A stretch of DNA of 64,000 nucleotides from positions 248,001-312,000 of the forward strand of contig JAGYKR010000001.1 of the NCBI GenBank assembly GCA_018401375.1. The letters are read 5' to 3'. This document shows positions 34,960 to 43,333 of this stretch, one piece after another. Every line of letters begins with the position of its first letter. The first letter of the stretch is position 1. The stretch comes from Ilumatobacteraceae bacterium. GTDB taxonomy: Bacteria > Actinomycetota > Acidimicrobiia > Acidimicrobiales > Ilumatobacteraceae. The notes beneath the pieces were generated by a model. The model made no database searches and was not told where the DNA came from. It saw nothing but the letters and a program-made list of their open reading frames with translations. The position numbers were made by a program, and so were the translations under genes.

Positions 34960-36294
34960 TTAACTCCCGGTGTAATACCCGTCCGCCACTGCGAGGGCCT
35001 CATCGATAATCGCGAGACCTTCGAGGGCATCGGCCTCAGAGATCACGATCGGCGGGACCACATGGATCCGGTTCGCGCCCATAAACGGCCACAGTCCGCG
35101 CTCTTTTAACGCTGCACCGAGAGCGTTCATCGGCGCGTTATCGGCACCTTGAGCGTTAAACGGCACCAGTGGTGCGTGGGTAGCACGGTCGGTGACGAGC
35201 TCGATCGCCCAGAACACGCCGAGCCCGCGGACCTCACCTACGCTTGGATGCTTGGCGGCGATCTCGGCCAACTTGGGTCCGATCACATCGGTACCGAGCC
35301 AGCGGGCGTGCTCAATAATCCCGTCGCGTTCAAAGATGTTCATTGAGGCCACCGCTGATGCGCAGGCCAATGGGTGACCGGAATAGGTGAGACCTCCGGG
35401 ATACGCCCTCTCGGCGAAGGTGTCAGCGATCTTTTGGCTGATCACCACACCGCCGAGCGGCAGGTAGCCCGAGTTGACTCCCTTCGCGAAGCAGATCAGA
35501 TCCGGGGTGACACCCCAATGATCGATCGCGAACCATTCCCCGCATCTCCCAAATCCGGCCATCACTTCATCGGCGATCAGCATGATCCCGTGGCGGTCAC
35601 AGAGTTCACGCACCCCGGCCAGATAGCCGGGTGGGGGGACCAAAATGCCGTTGGTGCCCACCACTGATTCGAGCATGATCGCCGCCACGTTGTGGGCCCC
35701 TTCCACCATCAAGGTGTCAGCGAGATGCGCGAGGGCCCGCTCAGTTTCTTGTTCGGGACTGTCCGAATGAAATGGTGAGCGATACGGGTACGGACCCCAA
35801 AACTTGACGGCCCCCGAGGTGCCTGGCTCTGATCCCCACCGCCGGGGTTCGCCGGTGTAGGTGATCGCACCAGCGGTGGCCCCGTGATAGCTGCGATAGG
35901 CAGTGAGCACCTTGTGGCGGCCGGTGTGGATGCGGGCCATCCGTACTGCGTTCTCCACCGCCTCGGCCCCACCATTAGTGAAGAACACCATGTTTAAGTC
36001 CCCGGGCGCATGAGACGCGATCAGTCGGGCGGCTTCTGAGCGCATGTCGTTCGCAAACATCGGACCAACGGTGCACAGCCGATCGGCCTGCTCTTTGATC
36101 GCCGCGATCATCTCGGGATGCTGATGACCGATGTTGACATTCACCAGCATCGAGGAGAAGTCCAGGTACTTCCGACCGCTCTCATCCCAAAACCGTGACC
36201 CTTCGGCTCCAGCGATTACCACGGGGCTGATCATCTTTTGTGCTGACCACGAGTGGAACACGTGGGTGCGGTCGTTGGTGTAGGCAGTGCTCAT
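34960..36294 (-). CDS. Class III aminotransferase, probably beta-alanine:pyruvate type
   Basis: This 444-residue PLP enzyme has the class III pattern: FTNGGAEAVENAVRMAR near residue 100, AYRSYHGATAGAITYTG near 135, LIADEVMAGFGRCGEW near 235 with the Asp that binds the pyridine nitrogen, and the PLP Lys in ICFAKGVNSGYLPLGG near 270. By context with hydA and mmsA it most likely moves the amino group of beta-alanine to give malonate semialdehyde; specificity itself cannot be read. The ATG at 36294 (MSTAYTND) is chosen. It is convergent with mmsA, only 4 bases apart. Confidence 0.88.
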   Translation of the reverse strand: MSTAYTNDRTHVFHSWSAQKMISPVVIAGAEGSRFWDESGRKYLDFSSMLVNVNIGHQHPEMIAAIKEQADRLCTVGPMFANDMRSEAARLIASHAPGDLNMVFFTNGGAEAVENAVRMARIHTGRHKVLTAYRSYHGATAGAITYTGEPRRWGSEPGTSGAVKFWGPYPYRSPFHSDSPEQETERALAHLADTLMVEGAHNVAAIMLESVVGTNGILVPPPGYLAGVRELCDRHGIMLIADEVMAGFGRCGEWFAIDHWGVTPDLICFAKGVNSGYLPLGGVVISQKIADTFAERAYPGGLTYSGHPLACASAVASMNIFERDGIIEHARWLGTDVIGPKLAEIAAKHPSVGEVRGLGVFWAIELVTDRATHAPLVPFNAQGADNAPMNALGAALKERGLWPFMGANRIHVVPPIVISEADALEGLAIIDEALAVADGYYTGS

Positions 36295-36334
36295 CTCCGA
36301 ATCGTAGACATTGAGAGCGGCTACGGTGAGAGCC

Positions 36335-37012
36335 ATGGGAGAAATGGTGACCTTTGCAAGTAATGGTGGAACCGCGAGTGGATATCTCGCCCTGCCGGCC
36401 TCGGGGACCGGGCCGGGGGTGATCGTGATCCAAGAATGGTGGGGTCTCGTGCCTCACATCATTGAGGTGGCTGACCGATTGGCAGCAACCGGCTTTGTGG
36501 CTCTCGCCCCGGATCTGTACCACGGTGAGTCCTCCACTGAGCCTGATGGGGCCGGCAAGTTGATGATGGGTCTGAATGTCGGTCAAGCCGCCAAAGACAT
36601 GTCGGGGGCAGTGGACTATGTGATCGAAAACACCGGCCGCACCAAAGTGGGTGTGGTCGGGTTTTGTATGGGAGGCGGTTTGGCTCTGGTGCTCGCTTGT
36701 CATCGCCCTGATGCTGTGGCGGTGGCTGCGCCTTATTACGGGGTGATTCCGTGGCCGACCGCGCAGCCTGACTGGTCACAGTTGTCTGCTGTCGTGGTGG
36801 GCGAATATGCCGAACACGATGATTTCGCGTCACCTGAGGCCACCCGGGCCCTTGAGTCACAGTTGCGTGATCTCGGCAAAGACGTGACCATGCACATCCA
36901 CCCGGGCACTCAGCACGCGTTCTATAACGACACTCGACCCGATGTGTATGACGCGGATGCCTCCAAGGTGGCGTGGATGCGCACCATGAACGCGTTCGCT
37001 GCCAACCTGTGA
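36335..37012 (+). CDS. Dienelactone hydrolase family protein
   Basis: The 225-residue alpha/beta hydrolase has a Glu in VIQEWWGL near residue 36, the nucleophilic Cys in GFCMGGGLAL near 115, an Asp in EHDDFAS near 165 and the His in PGTQHAFYN near 200. This Cys-Asp-His arrangement is that of dienelactone hydrolase, which opens dienelactones to maleylacetate. In genomes without aromatic-degradation genes nearby, as here, the substrate is unknown. The ATG at 36335 has GGTGAG upstream. The stop overlaps the next gene's ATG by one base. Confidence 0.88.
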   Translation: MGEMVTFASNGGTASGYLALPASGTGPGVIVIQEWWGLVPHIIEVADRLAATGFVALAPDLYHGESSTEPDGAGKLMMGLNVGQAAKDMSGAVDYVIENTGRTKVGVVGFCMGGGLALVLACHRPDAVAVAAPYYGVIPWPTAQPDWSQLSAVVVGEYAEHDDFASPEATRALESQLRDLGKDVTMHIHPGTQHAFYNDTRPDVYDADASKVAWMRTMNAFAANL

Positions 37013-37692
37013 TGCCGGCGCCCTTTGAGGCATACCTGTTTGATGCCGGTGGGGTCCTCGTCTTACCGGATCCGACAGTGCTCGGCCCGTTACTTTCCCC
37101 TTATGGCGGATCAGTAGATGCCGAACATCATCGCCGGGCCCATTACGCCGGGATGGCCGCTAAGGCGGCAGTAGAGGCCGATGAACGCACCTGGCATCAC
37201 TATGACGGTGCCTATGTGCACCATCTCGGTGTGGATGAATCCGATCACGGCGAAGCAGCGATGCTGCTCGGTCGGACCCGGAGTCCGCATCTATGGCGCT
37301 ACCCGATCCATGAATCGGTGAGCGCACTGTCTGCGTTTGAGGCGGCGGGCATCCCGATCGGGGTGGTCTCTAATGCGAGTGGGCAGATTGAAGCCACGCT
37401 CACCCGCGCCCGGATCTGCCAAGTGGGGCCAGGCCCCGGGGCCGAAGTGTTGTGCATCGTGGATTCTGAAGTGGTGGGTGTCGCTAAGCCGGATCCGTTG
37501 ATCTTCGAGTTCGCGCTGCGGCACCTCGGATCGATCCCACGGCACCGGATTGCCTACATCGGTGATTCGATGACCATGGATGTGGCCGGTTCACGGGCCG
37601 CTGGGCTCACACCGATCCTGATCGACCCGTTCGATGACCACGCAGCGGCCGATGTCCAACGCATCGCGTCATTGCACGACCTGCTCATCTGA
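37012..37692 (+). CDS. HAD-like hydrolase
   Basis: This 226-residue protein has the haloacid-dehalogenase motifs: LFDAGGVLV near residue 8, with the first Asp and an Ala in place of the second Asp, a Ser/Thr block in GVVSNASGQ near 120, Lys in VAKPDPLIFEFAL near 165, and IGDSMTMDVAGSRAAG near 185. Loss of the second Asp in motif I (DAGG, not DxD) is a common variation of HAD subfamilies acting on carbon-halogen bonds or as phosphatases with altered proton donors. The substrate is unknown. Its start overlaps the dienelactone hydrolase stop. Confidence 0.85.
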   Translation: MPAPFEAYLFDAGGVLVLPDPTVLGPLLSPYGGSVDAEHHRRAHYAGMAAKAAVEADERTWHHYDGAYVHHLGVDESDHGEAAMLLGRTRSPHLWRYPIHESVSALSAFEAAGIPIGVVSNASGQIEATLTRARICQVGPGPGAEVLCIVDSEVVGVAKPDPLIFEFALRHLGSIPRHRIAYIGDSMTMDVAGSRAAGLTPILIDPFDDHAAADVQRIASLHDLLI

Positions 37693-37707
37693 TGCTATGA
37701 TTAGGTC

Positions 37708-37730
37708 ATACTATGATTTGCTCATAGTAT
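37708..37730. promoter_or_regulatory. Perfect inverted repeat before the AAA ATPase gene (candidate operator)
   Basis: ATACTATGA at 37708-37716 and TCATAGTAT at 37722-37730 are a perfect 9-base inverted repeat with a 5-base spacer. CTATGATT also recurs at 37695-37702 and 37711-37718. The site is AT-rich compared with its surroundings and lies 35-57 bases before the ATPase start. It could be an operator or a promoter element of that gene. Confidence 0.55.
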
Positions 37731-37764
37731 TGCTCGCCCTTAGTGGCTATGGTCCATTGCGGAG

Positions 37765-39237
37765 ATGGGCTTCATTGTGGAGATGGGAGGTGGTGCGGTG
37801 TATCGCGAAGTTGTCGCTAATTTCCTTGACACATCGGTTCAGCGTCCGCTCCTTGGTCTCGTCTACGGCCGGCGGCGCATAGGTAAATCCACTCTGCTAG
37901 TCACGGAGACTGAGCGGCGTAAGGGTTTCTACTTTGAAGCGACACGGGTCGCATCTCGTGTTCAACTTGACAGGCTCGGCGACCAACTTGGTGACCACCT
38001 TGGTGTCGGGCGGCTTTCGTTTGAGTCGTGGGAGGATGCGTTGAACTCGCTGATGGCTCTCGGTTCGAAAGCGCCGATTCCCGTGGTCATCGATGAGTTC
38101 GGATACGTGCTTGAAGCAGATCGCTCGATCGACTCCTCAATTGCCGCTGCCTTTGGGCCGGGTGCTCAACGCACTATGACCCGACACAGAGGGAATAGTC
38201 AGAGCCGCTTGATCCTGTGCGGATCGGCGATCTCGGTCATGCGGGGCCTGACAATCGGTGAGGCACCACTGCGAGGTCGAGCGGGCATGGAACTGATCAT
38301 GTACGCCGATGACTTTCGGGCTGCCACTCTCCATCTTCGCGATCCAGACGACCTGCGTACGGCGGTGCAGGTGTTTGCGGTCATCGGGGGAGTGGTGGGT
38401 TACGCAACCGAAATGGTCAACTTTGACCTGCCTAAAAACAGTAAGGACATCGATCGCTGGATCGTTCAGCGGATCCTTTCTCCCGGCGCAACAATGCGCA
38501 ATGAGGCCGTTGCCCTTCTCGCTGAAGACCCGGTGATGTCGGGTTCGGGGGCGCTACTCCTCAACAGCATCCTCACTGCGATAGGGAACGGGTCGGTCAG
38601 TGCCGGTGCAATCTCCAAGAGAGTGGGCAAGCCTGTCTCCAACCTTTCAGCGGCCCTCAATCGGCTCGTGGAGGCAGGGTTCGTGATCCGCATGGAGGAC
38701 CCGATTCGCGAACAGCGACCGTTGTACATGCTTGATGATCCCTTTTTGCAGTTCCACTTTGCCGTCCTGCATCCTCACGGGGCGCTATTGCGTGACCGAC
38801 CGCCAGCAGAGGTGTGGAGGACACGACTCCGAGCAATTTTTGACTCGCAGGTGCGCGGCCCCGTGTTTGAGGCGATGGCCCTGACCTGGGCACGGCGGTT
38901 CTCTTCTGCGGAAACCTTGCGACCCGACTGCCACATCGGCCCGTCCAGCGTGACCATTGGCGGTGTTGAACATCAACTTGACCTCGTGGCTGCTGCCCCG
39001 GGGCAGATTCCGATGGAACGGAAAATCGAAGCAATAGGCGAAGCCAAAGCCGGCCAAAGGCTCGAACTCCGTCATCTCCAGCATCTGGAACGGGCACGCG
39101 TTGGGTTCGGCCCCCGGGCGGCGGATGCGAAACTCCTGCTCTTTGGAACAGATATTGACTCGCGGCTCTCAGTGGTTGCGGAGCAGCGCTCTGACGTAGA
39201 GATCATCGACCTCAATCGTCTCTATCACGGGGACTAA
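37765..39237 (+). CDS. AAA ATPase of the archaeal-type/DUF234 group
   Basis: The 490-residue protein has Walker A GRRRIGKSTLL near residue 36, Walker B VVIDEFGYVL near 98 and a sensor region SRLILCGSAISVMRGL near 150. A winged-helix-like segment, SAGAISKRVGKPVSNLSAALNRLVEAGFV, lies near 285-310, and a C-terminal nuclease-like domain near 390-460 includes IEAIGEAKAG. This is the same general kind of accessory ATPase as the DUF4143 protein at 23121. These genes are widespread, patchily distributed and of unknown role. The start could also be the ATG at 37783. The gene is followed by degraded sequence. Confidence 0.82.
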   Translation: MGFIVEMGGGAVYREVVANFLDTSVQRPLLGLVYGRRRIGKSTLLVTETERRKGFYFEATRVASRVQLDRLGDQLGDHLGVGRLSFESWEDALNSLMALGSKAPIPVVIDEFGYVLEADRSIDSSIAAAFGPGAQRTMTRHRGNSQSRLILCGSAISVMRGLTIGEAPLRGRAGMELIMYADDFRAATLHLRDPDDLRTAVQVFAVIGGVVGYATEMVNFDLPKNSKDIDRWIVQRILSPGATMRNEAVALLAEDPVMSGSGALLLNSILTAIGNGSVSAGAISKRVGKPVSNLSAALNRLVEAGFVIRMEDPIREQRPLYMLDDPFLQFHFAVLHPHGALLRDRPPAEVWRTRLRAIFDSQVRGPVFEAMALTWARRFSSAETLRPDCHIGPSSVTIGGVEHQLDLVAAAPGQIPMERKIEAIGEAKAGQRLELRHLQHLERARVGFGPRAADAKLLLFGTDIDSRLSVVAEQRSDVEIIDLNRLYHGD

Positions 39238-39248
39238 TAGGGGTCTTT

Positions 39249-39655
39249 TCAGGTGTGGCGTGGCCGTCGTGTCAGTGTGAGGATGCCGCCGAGTGCAAGG
39301 CCGAATAGGGCCCAGGTGAGTAGGCGGTTCGGGTTGGTGCAGGGTGTGATCTCCGGCGGTGATGTCTTGTCCGATGGGGAGCAGTCCGTCGAAGCTGCCG
39401 TCAGGTTGTACGAGTAGGGCGCCGAGATAGGTTGGTGTGGAGAGCAGTCAGACGTCTACTTCGGTGCCGAGGAGGCTCATCACGAAATCCTCGCCTCGGA
39501 CTTGTAGCGCAGTGTCGTCGACGATTTCGATGACTACTTGAGCAGGTCGACCGTCCACTAGTAGCAGTGATTCACCGGCCCGCAGGGCGGGTAGCGGGCC
39601 TTCAGGTCTCGGCACAGGGACTGGCTGAGGCGTCCTTCAAGGAAGACGCATAGTT
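39249..39655 (-). pseudogene. Relic of the C-terminal part of a cell-surface protein
   Basis: Minus-strand translation gives a continuous stretch, from PVPVPRPEGPLPALRAGESLLL to MSLLGTEVDV, a TGA where a Trp is expected, then LLSTPTYLGALLVQPDGSF and ITAGDHTL. A frameshift then leads to a membrane-spanning end, LLTWALFGLALGGILTLTRR. This is the pattern of actinobacterial surface proteins with immunoglobulin-like repeats and a C-terminal anchor. The start, one Trp codon and the last frame are broken, so it is a fragment. Confidence 0.65.
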
Positions 39656-39672
39656 GTCTGAGCGCCTGATCA

Positions 39673-39860
39673 CTCAACGGCGAGGACTTTCCAGATCCTG
39701 TAACAGTGCGTCGAGGAGATCAGGCTGCGCAGTAGGTGATTGAACGAGAGTGATGCTTGTGCCGAGCGCAGCAAGTACCCGTAAGGCGATACCAACCTCG
39801 CCATGAGGATTTCCCCGCTCGAGGCCGATCACATCACAGCAGCAGATCTCGGGTGTTGCA
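39673..39860 (-). pseudogene. Relic of an XRE/HipB-type regulator
   Basis: The minus strand encodes DVIGLERGNPHGEVGIALRV, then LAALGTSITLVQSPT and LLDALLQDLE to a stop. This is the C-terminal half of a Cro/C1-type helix-turn-helix antitoxin, as found next to HipA. There is no N-terminal half and no start codon, and no hipA follows, so it is a fragment. Confidence 0.6.
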
Positions 39861-39870
39861 GTGTGGCGCT

Positions 39871-41499
39871 TTAGTTGGCGTCAGAGACCAGTTTGCGGGC
39901 GATCACCTTGAGGCAGAGCGTCTCATCGGCGCCCTCAAAGATCGATAGCACCCGGGCGTCCACAAACAGTCGGCTCACCGAGTACTCCTCGGCGTAGCCC
40001 ATGCCGCCGTGGATCTGCATCGCCTCACGGGTCACCCATTCTGCAGCCTTACAGACGTAGGCCTTGACCATTGAGGCTTCCATTGCGCCTTGGCCCTTAG
40101 CCATCAGGGTGGCCACCGCATAGGAGAACTGCCGGCCGGCCTGAGTGAGGACAGCCATGCGGCCGAGCTTGGCTTGGGTGAGCTGATAGTCGATGATGTT
40201 GGAGCCAAATACGGCCCGGTTCTGGGCGTAATCAACAGCGGCTTCATAGGCGGCTTGCATCACGCCAACGGCACGAGCTGCGGTCTGCAGACGGCCGTTC
40301 TCGAAGCCTTCCATCTGGTAGTAGAAGCCCCGGCCAAGACCTTCTTGTTCACCGATCAGGTTCTCGGCGGGCACCCACCAGTCTTCGAGGGCAATCTCAT
40401 AGGAGTGCATGCCCCGGTAACCAATGGTGTCGATGGGGCGGCCTTCCATTTTGCCGGGACGACCAGGGACCTCATCTTGGCTAAACATGAACCCGTGCGC
40501 ATCGCCACGAGGCTTGGGCACGATGAACAGCGATAAGCCGCGGTGGGTTTTGGTGCGGTCGGGATCGGTGCGGGCCAAAAGGGCCAACACATCGGCCCGA
40601 GCCCCAAAGGTGCACCAGGTCTTGACGCCGTTGATCACATAACCGGGTGCGCCACCGGGGCCTTCGGCGGGCGTGGCGGTGACTTTGATCCCGGCCACAT
40701 CACTGCCGTAATCCGGCTCGGTGACCGCCACTGCCGGCATCACTTCAGCTACCGCCAACTTGGGAAGCCAGGTTTGCTTCTGGGCTTCGGTGCCACCTTT
40801 GACGAGGGCCCGGGTGAGAATCTCGGGCCGGGTGATCAGCGATCCGCCGATTCCGAGGCTGGCCTTGGAGAGTTCCTCGGTGGCTACCACCATCGCGGTG
40901 TACTCGTCATCTCCGCCAGCGGAGAATCCGCCGTACTCCTCGGGGACGCTCAGACCAAATGCGCCGACTTCAGCGAGGCCGGTGATGATCTCTTCGGGCA
41001 CATCAGCATTGGCCCGGTGAACGTGTTCAGCGTGTGGGGCAATCACGTTGGCGGCGAAGGAACGGAAGGTGTCTTGCACCATCTCCATGTCATCATCAAG
41101 ATGGCGGGGCCCGGGCTGAGTGGCGAGCGAAGCCAAAAAGGCCGGATCTCGATAGGTGGCCATGAACCCGTGGGCCGCAGCCAATGGATTGACCTCAAGT
41201 CCCCATAACTGTTCACGGCCGGTGAGCCGGGTGAACAAGTCATGGACCATGTCCGCCACAAATGCGCAGGCGATCGCGCCTTCAGCATCGCCCTTGGCAC
41301 CGTAATCCAGCAGCGAACGAGCCGTAGCCACAGCAGAGGCCGCATGGGCGAGGTCGTAGCCAAGCACTTGGTGCTCATCGGGTCCACCGATCTGAGCGAG
41401 GTGCCGAATCGCCTTACCGACCACCCGTTCGGCGAGATCGATGATGTCCGCAGCGGTGGGCATGTCGGGGTGGGGAAGGTCCTGAACGTTCGTGGCCAT
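39871..41499 (-). CDS. Acyl-CoA dehydrogenase with N-terminal extension
   Basis: This 542-residue FAD enzyme introduces a trans-2 double bond into acyl-CoA. A helical N-terminal domain of about 125 residues precedes the standard fold. Dehydrogenase marks include AVTEPDYGSDVAGIKVTATP near residue 265, GYVINGVKTWCTFGARADV near 290, and in the C-terminal domain QNRAVFGSNIIDYQLTQAKLG and QIHGGMGYAEEYSVSRLFVDARVLSIFEGADE. The substrate chain length is unknown. The extension is longer than that of the usual 380-residue enzymes and may be a homodimer or interaction domain, which is inference. It is divergent from the flippase-like gene at 41571. Confidence 0.9.
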   Translation of the reverse strand: MATNVQDLPHPDMPTAADIIDLAERVVGKAIRHLAQIGGPDEHQVLGYDLAHAASAVATARSLLDYGAKGDAEGAIACAFVADMVHDLFTRLTGREQLWGLEVNPLAAAHGFMATYRDPAFLASLATQPGPRHLDDDMEMVQDTFRSFAANVIAPHAEHVHRANADVPEEIITGLAEVGAFGLSVPEEYGGFSAGGDDEYTAMVVATEELSKASLGIGGSLITRPEILTRALVKGGTEAQKQTWLPKLAVAEVMPAVAVTEPDYGSDVAGIKVTATPAEGPGGAPGYVINGVKTWCTFGARADVLALLARTDPDRTKTHRGLSLFIVPKPRGDAHGFMFSQDEVPGRPGKMEGRPIDTIGYRGMHSYEIALEDWWVPAENLIGEQEGLGRGFYYQMEGFENGRLQTAARAVGVMQAAYEAAVDYAQNRAVFGSNIIDYQLTQAKLGRMAVLTQAGRQFSYAVATLMAKGQGAMEASMVKAYVCKAAEWVTREAMQIHGGMGYAEEYSVSRLFVDARVLSIFEGADETLCLKVIARKLVSDAN

Positions 41500-41570
41500 A
41501 CGGGTAAGTTACTGGCCGGTCTGGATCTGGTGCATCTCCAGCGAGGATCTAATGCGTAGAGTTGAGCAGC

Positions 41571-42779
41571 GTGAGCAACGCATCGGGCGAGCAGGATCTG
41601 CCCACCGGCGATCTGCCGGCATTGCCATTTGACCCGACCCGGCCGATTCCGCGCCGCCGCCCGGTCAAGTTCTCCTTGCGGATCGTGTTATTTGCGATCG
41701 TCGTCTACTTCTTAATTCTTCCCCAGATTCCCGGTTTCCGTCAGGCTGCGAGTGATCTCAGTCGGGTGCAGCCGCTGTTGTTGCTGGTCGGACTGGTGCT
41801 CGCTCTCGGATCAGTGATGTGTTATTCGGGTCTGACTCGCGCTGCTCTCGGGCCGGCCGGCAGTCACATCACGGTGTGGCGGATGTTTCGAATCCAGATC
41901 TCTACTCGAGCGCTCGCCAACATTGTTCCCGGCGGATCTGCGGCCGGGTCGGCTCTCGGTTATCGGCTTTTGACCCTGTCAGGGGTAGGCGGGCCCGATG
42001 CCGGTTTCGCGTTAGCTACCGCAGCGCTGAGCTCGGCGATCGTGCTCAACATGGTGTTGTGGCTGGGCTTGTTGATCTCGATCCCGATCCGCGGGATGAA
42101 TGCGCTGTATGTGGTCGGGGCGGTAGCGGGAATCATCATCATGGTGATTGCTGTGGTGTTGGTGGTCGGTTTGATCGACGGCAACGGCCGCTCCGAACGT
42201 GCGGTGCGCTGGCTGGCTAAGAAGTTCCATCTTGATGGTGACCGTTGGGCGTCTGTTCTCCGTCAGCTTGGCAGCCGGGTTGAGGATCTGATTCGCGACC
42301 GTGAACTTCTCAAAAAGGTGGGGAAGTGGGCAGCGGCTCAATGGGCCCTCGATATGGCCGCCCTCTGGGTATTCATTCGCGCCTTTGGCCAAAGTGTGGA
42401 TCTCGACGCACTAATCGTGGTTTCTGGACTTGCCAACATTTTGGCTGCGATCCCGATCACCCCTGGTGGTATCGGCATCGTGGAGGGCGTGTACATCGGC
42501 ACCTTGGTGGGGTTTGGGATCCCGCGTCGGGCCGCCACGTTAGGGGTCGCGTCCTATCGAATCGCGCAGTACTTTTTCCCGATCGTGCTCGGTGGGCTGA
42601 TGTATTTGACCTTGCGGGTGGGACCGTGGAGTATCGAACGGCGAGACCGTTTGCTGCGCCTGCGTGAACTCGCAGGCGCAGACCCAACCGAATCGCGAGT
42701 GGATTTCTTGTTGCGGTTCACGCGTGAACGAGAGCAAACACAGCCAGAACAACCACCGCGAGATCAACCAGAGCGATAA
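41571..42779 (+). CDS. Flippase-like/lysylphosphatidylglycerol synthase-type membrane protein
   Basis: The protein, about 402 residues, has seven or eight hydrophobic helices and matches the YbhN/LPG synthetase transmembrane family (flippase-like domain). Marks include GSVMCYSGLTRAAL, IVPGGSAAGSALGYRLLT near residue 125 and ITPGGIGIVEGVYIGTLVGFGIPR near 305. The N-terminal 30 and last 40 residues are hydrophilic. Family members move or modify lipids or lipid-linked sugars, with no known substrate here. The start is uncertain: a TTG at 41562 or the GTG at 41571. A MaoC dehydratase gene follows on the same strand. Confidence 0.82.
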   Translation: MSNASGEQDLPTGDLPALPFDPTRPIPRRRPVKFSLRIVLFAIVVYFLILPQIPGFRQAASDLSRVQPLLLLVGLVLALGSVMCYSGLTRAALGPAGSHITVWRMFRIQISTRALANIVPGGSAAGSALGYRLLTLSGVGGPDAGFALATAALSSAIVLNMVLWLGLLISIPIRGMNALYVVGAVAGIIIMVIAVVLVVGLIDGNGRSERAVRWLAKKFHLDGDRWASVLRQLGSRVEDLIRDRELLKKVGKWAAAQWALDMAALWVFIRAFGQSVDLDALIVVSGLANILAAIPITPGGIGIVEGVYIGTLVGFGIPRRAATLGVASYRIAQYFFPIVLGGLMYLTLRVGPWSIERRDRLLRLRELAGADPTESRVDFLLRFTREREQTQPEQPPRDQPER

Positions 42780-42805
42780 GGGTTCTGACCGCTAATGTCA
42801 CGGCC

Positions 42806-43333
42806 ATGAGTGACACAGAACCCCAGGTGCACGAGCGTCCCTTTGGTCGCTATCTCGAGGATTTCCATGTTGGTGATGTGCTGCGGCATTGGCCCGGCAA
42901 GACCATCACCGAATATGACGATCATCTGTTTTGCATGATCACGATGAACCATCATCCGCTGCACACCAACGATTGGTTCGCTGCGGAAAGTGTGCAAGGT
43001 CGCAACGTGGTGGTAGGGAACCTCGTCTACTCGCTTGTGCTCGGCATGAGCGTGCCCGATGTCAGCGGTGCAGCCATCGCGAATCTTGAGGTGGAGACCC
43101 TGCAACACAAGTTCCCGACCTTTCACGGGGACACCATTCACGCCGAAACGCGGGTGCTTGAGGTCAAAGAGTCCTCCTCCAAGCCTGATCGTGGGATCGT
43201 GACCGTGGAAACCAAGGGTTTCAATCAAGACGGCAAAGAGGTCTGTTATTTCCGCCGTCGGGTGCTGATTTGGAAGCGCGAATCCGCTCCGGCCCGCAAG
43301 CGCCCGTATGACGGCCAGCAGGTCTGGGATTGA
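42806..43333 (+). CDS. MaoC family dehydratase
   Basis: The 175-residue hotdog-fold protein has FGRYLEDFHVGDVLRHWPGKTITEYDDHLFCMITMNHHPLH in the N-terminal half, including the Asp and His of the hydratase motif, and VVVGNLVYSLVLGMSVPDVSGAAIANLEVE in the middle. MaoC-like enzymes hydrate enoyl-CoA or dehydrate hydroxyacyl-CoA, for example mesaconyl-CoA hydratase or beta-methylmalyl-CoA dehydratase. The exact substrate is unknown. Its end overlaps the start of the mutY gene by 26 bases. Confidence 0.87.
   Translation: MSDTEPQVHERPFGRYLEDFHVGDVLRHWPGKTITEYDDHLFCMITMNHHPLHTNDWFAAESVQGRNVVVGNLVYSLVLGMSVPDVSGAAIANLEVETLQHKFPTFHGDTIHAETRVLEVKESSSKPDRGIVTVETKGFNQDGKEVCYFRRRVLIWKRESAPARKRPYDGQQVWD

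Noticed and set aside
39448-39450. In-frame TGA within a minus-strand coding-like stretch, considered as a third selenocysteine codon
   Set aside because: The family has Trp at this place (EVDVW), the gene lacks a start, and a frameshift follows; it is a nonsense mutation in a relic.
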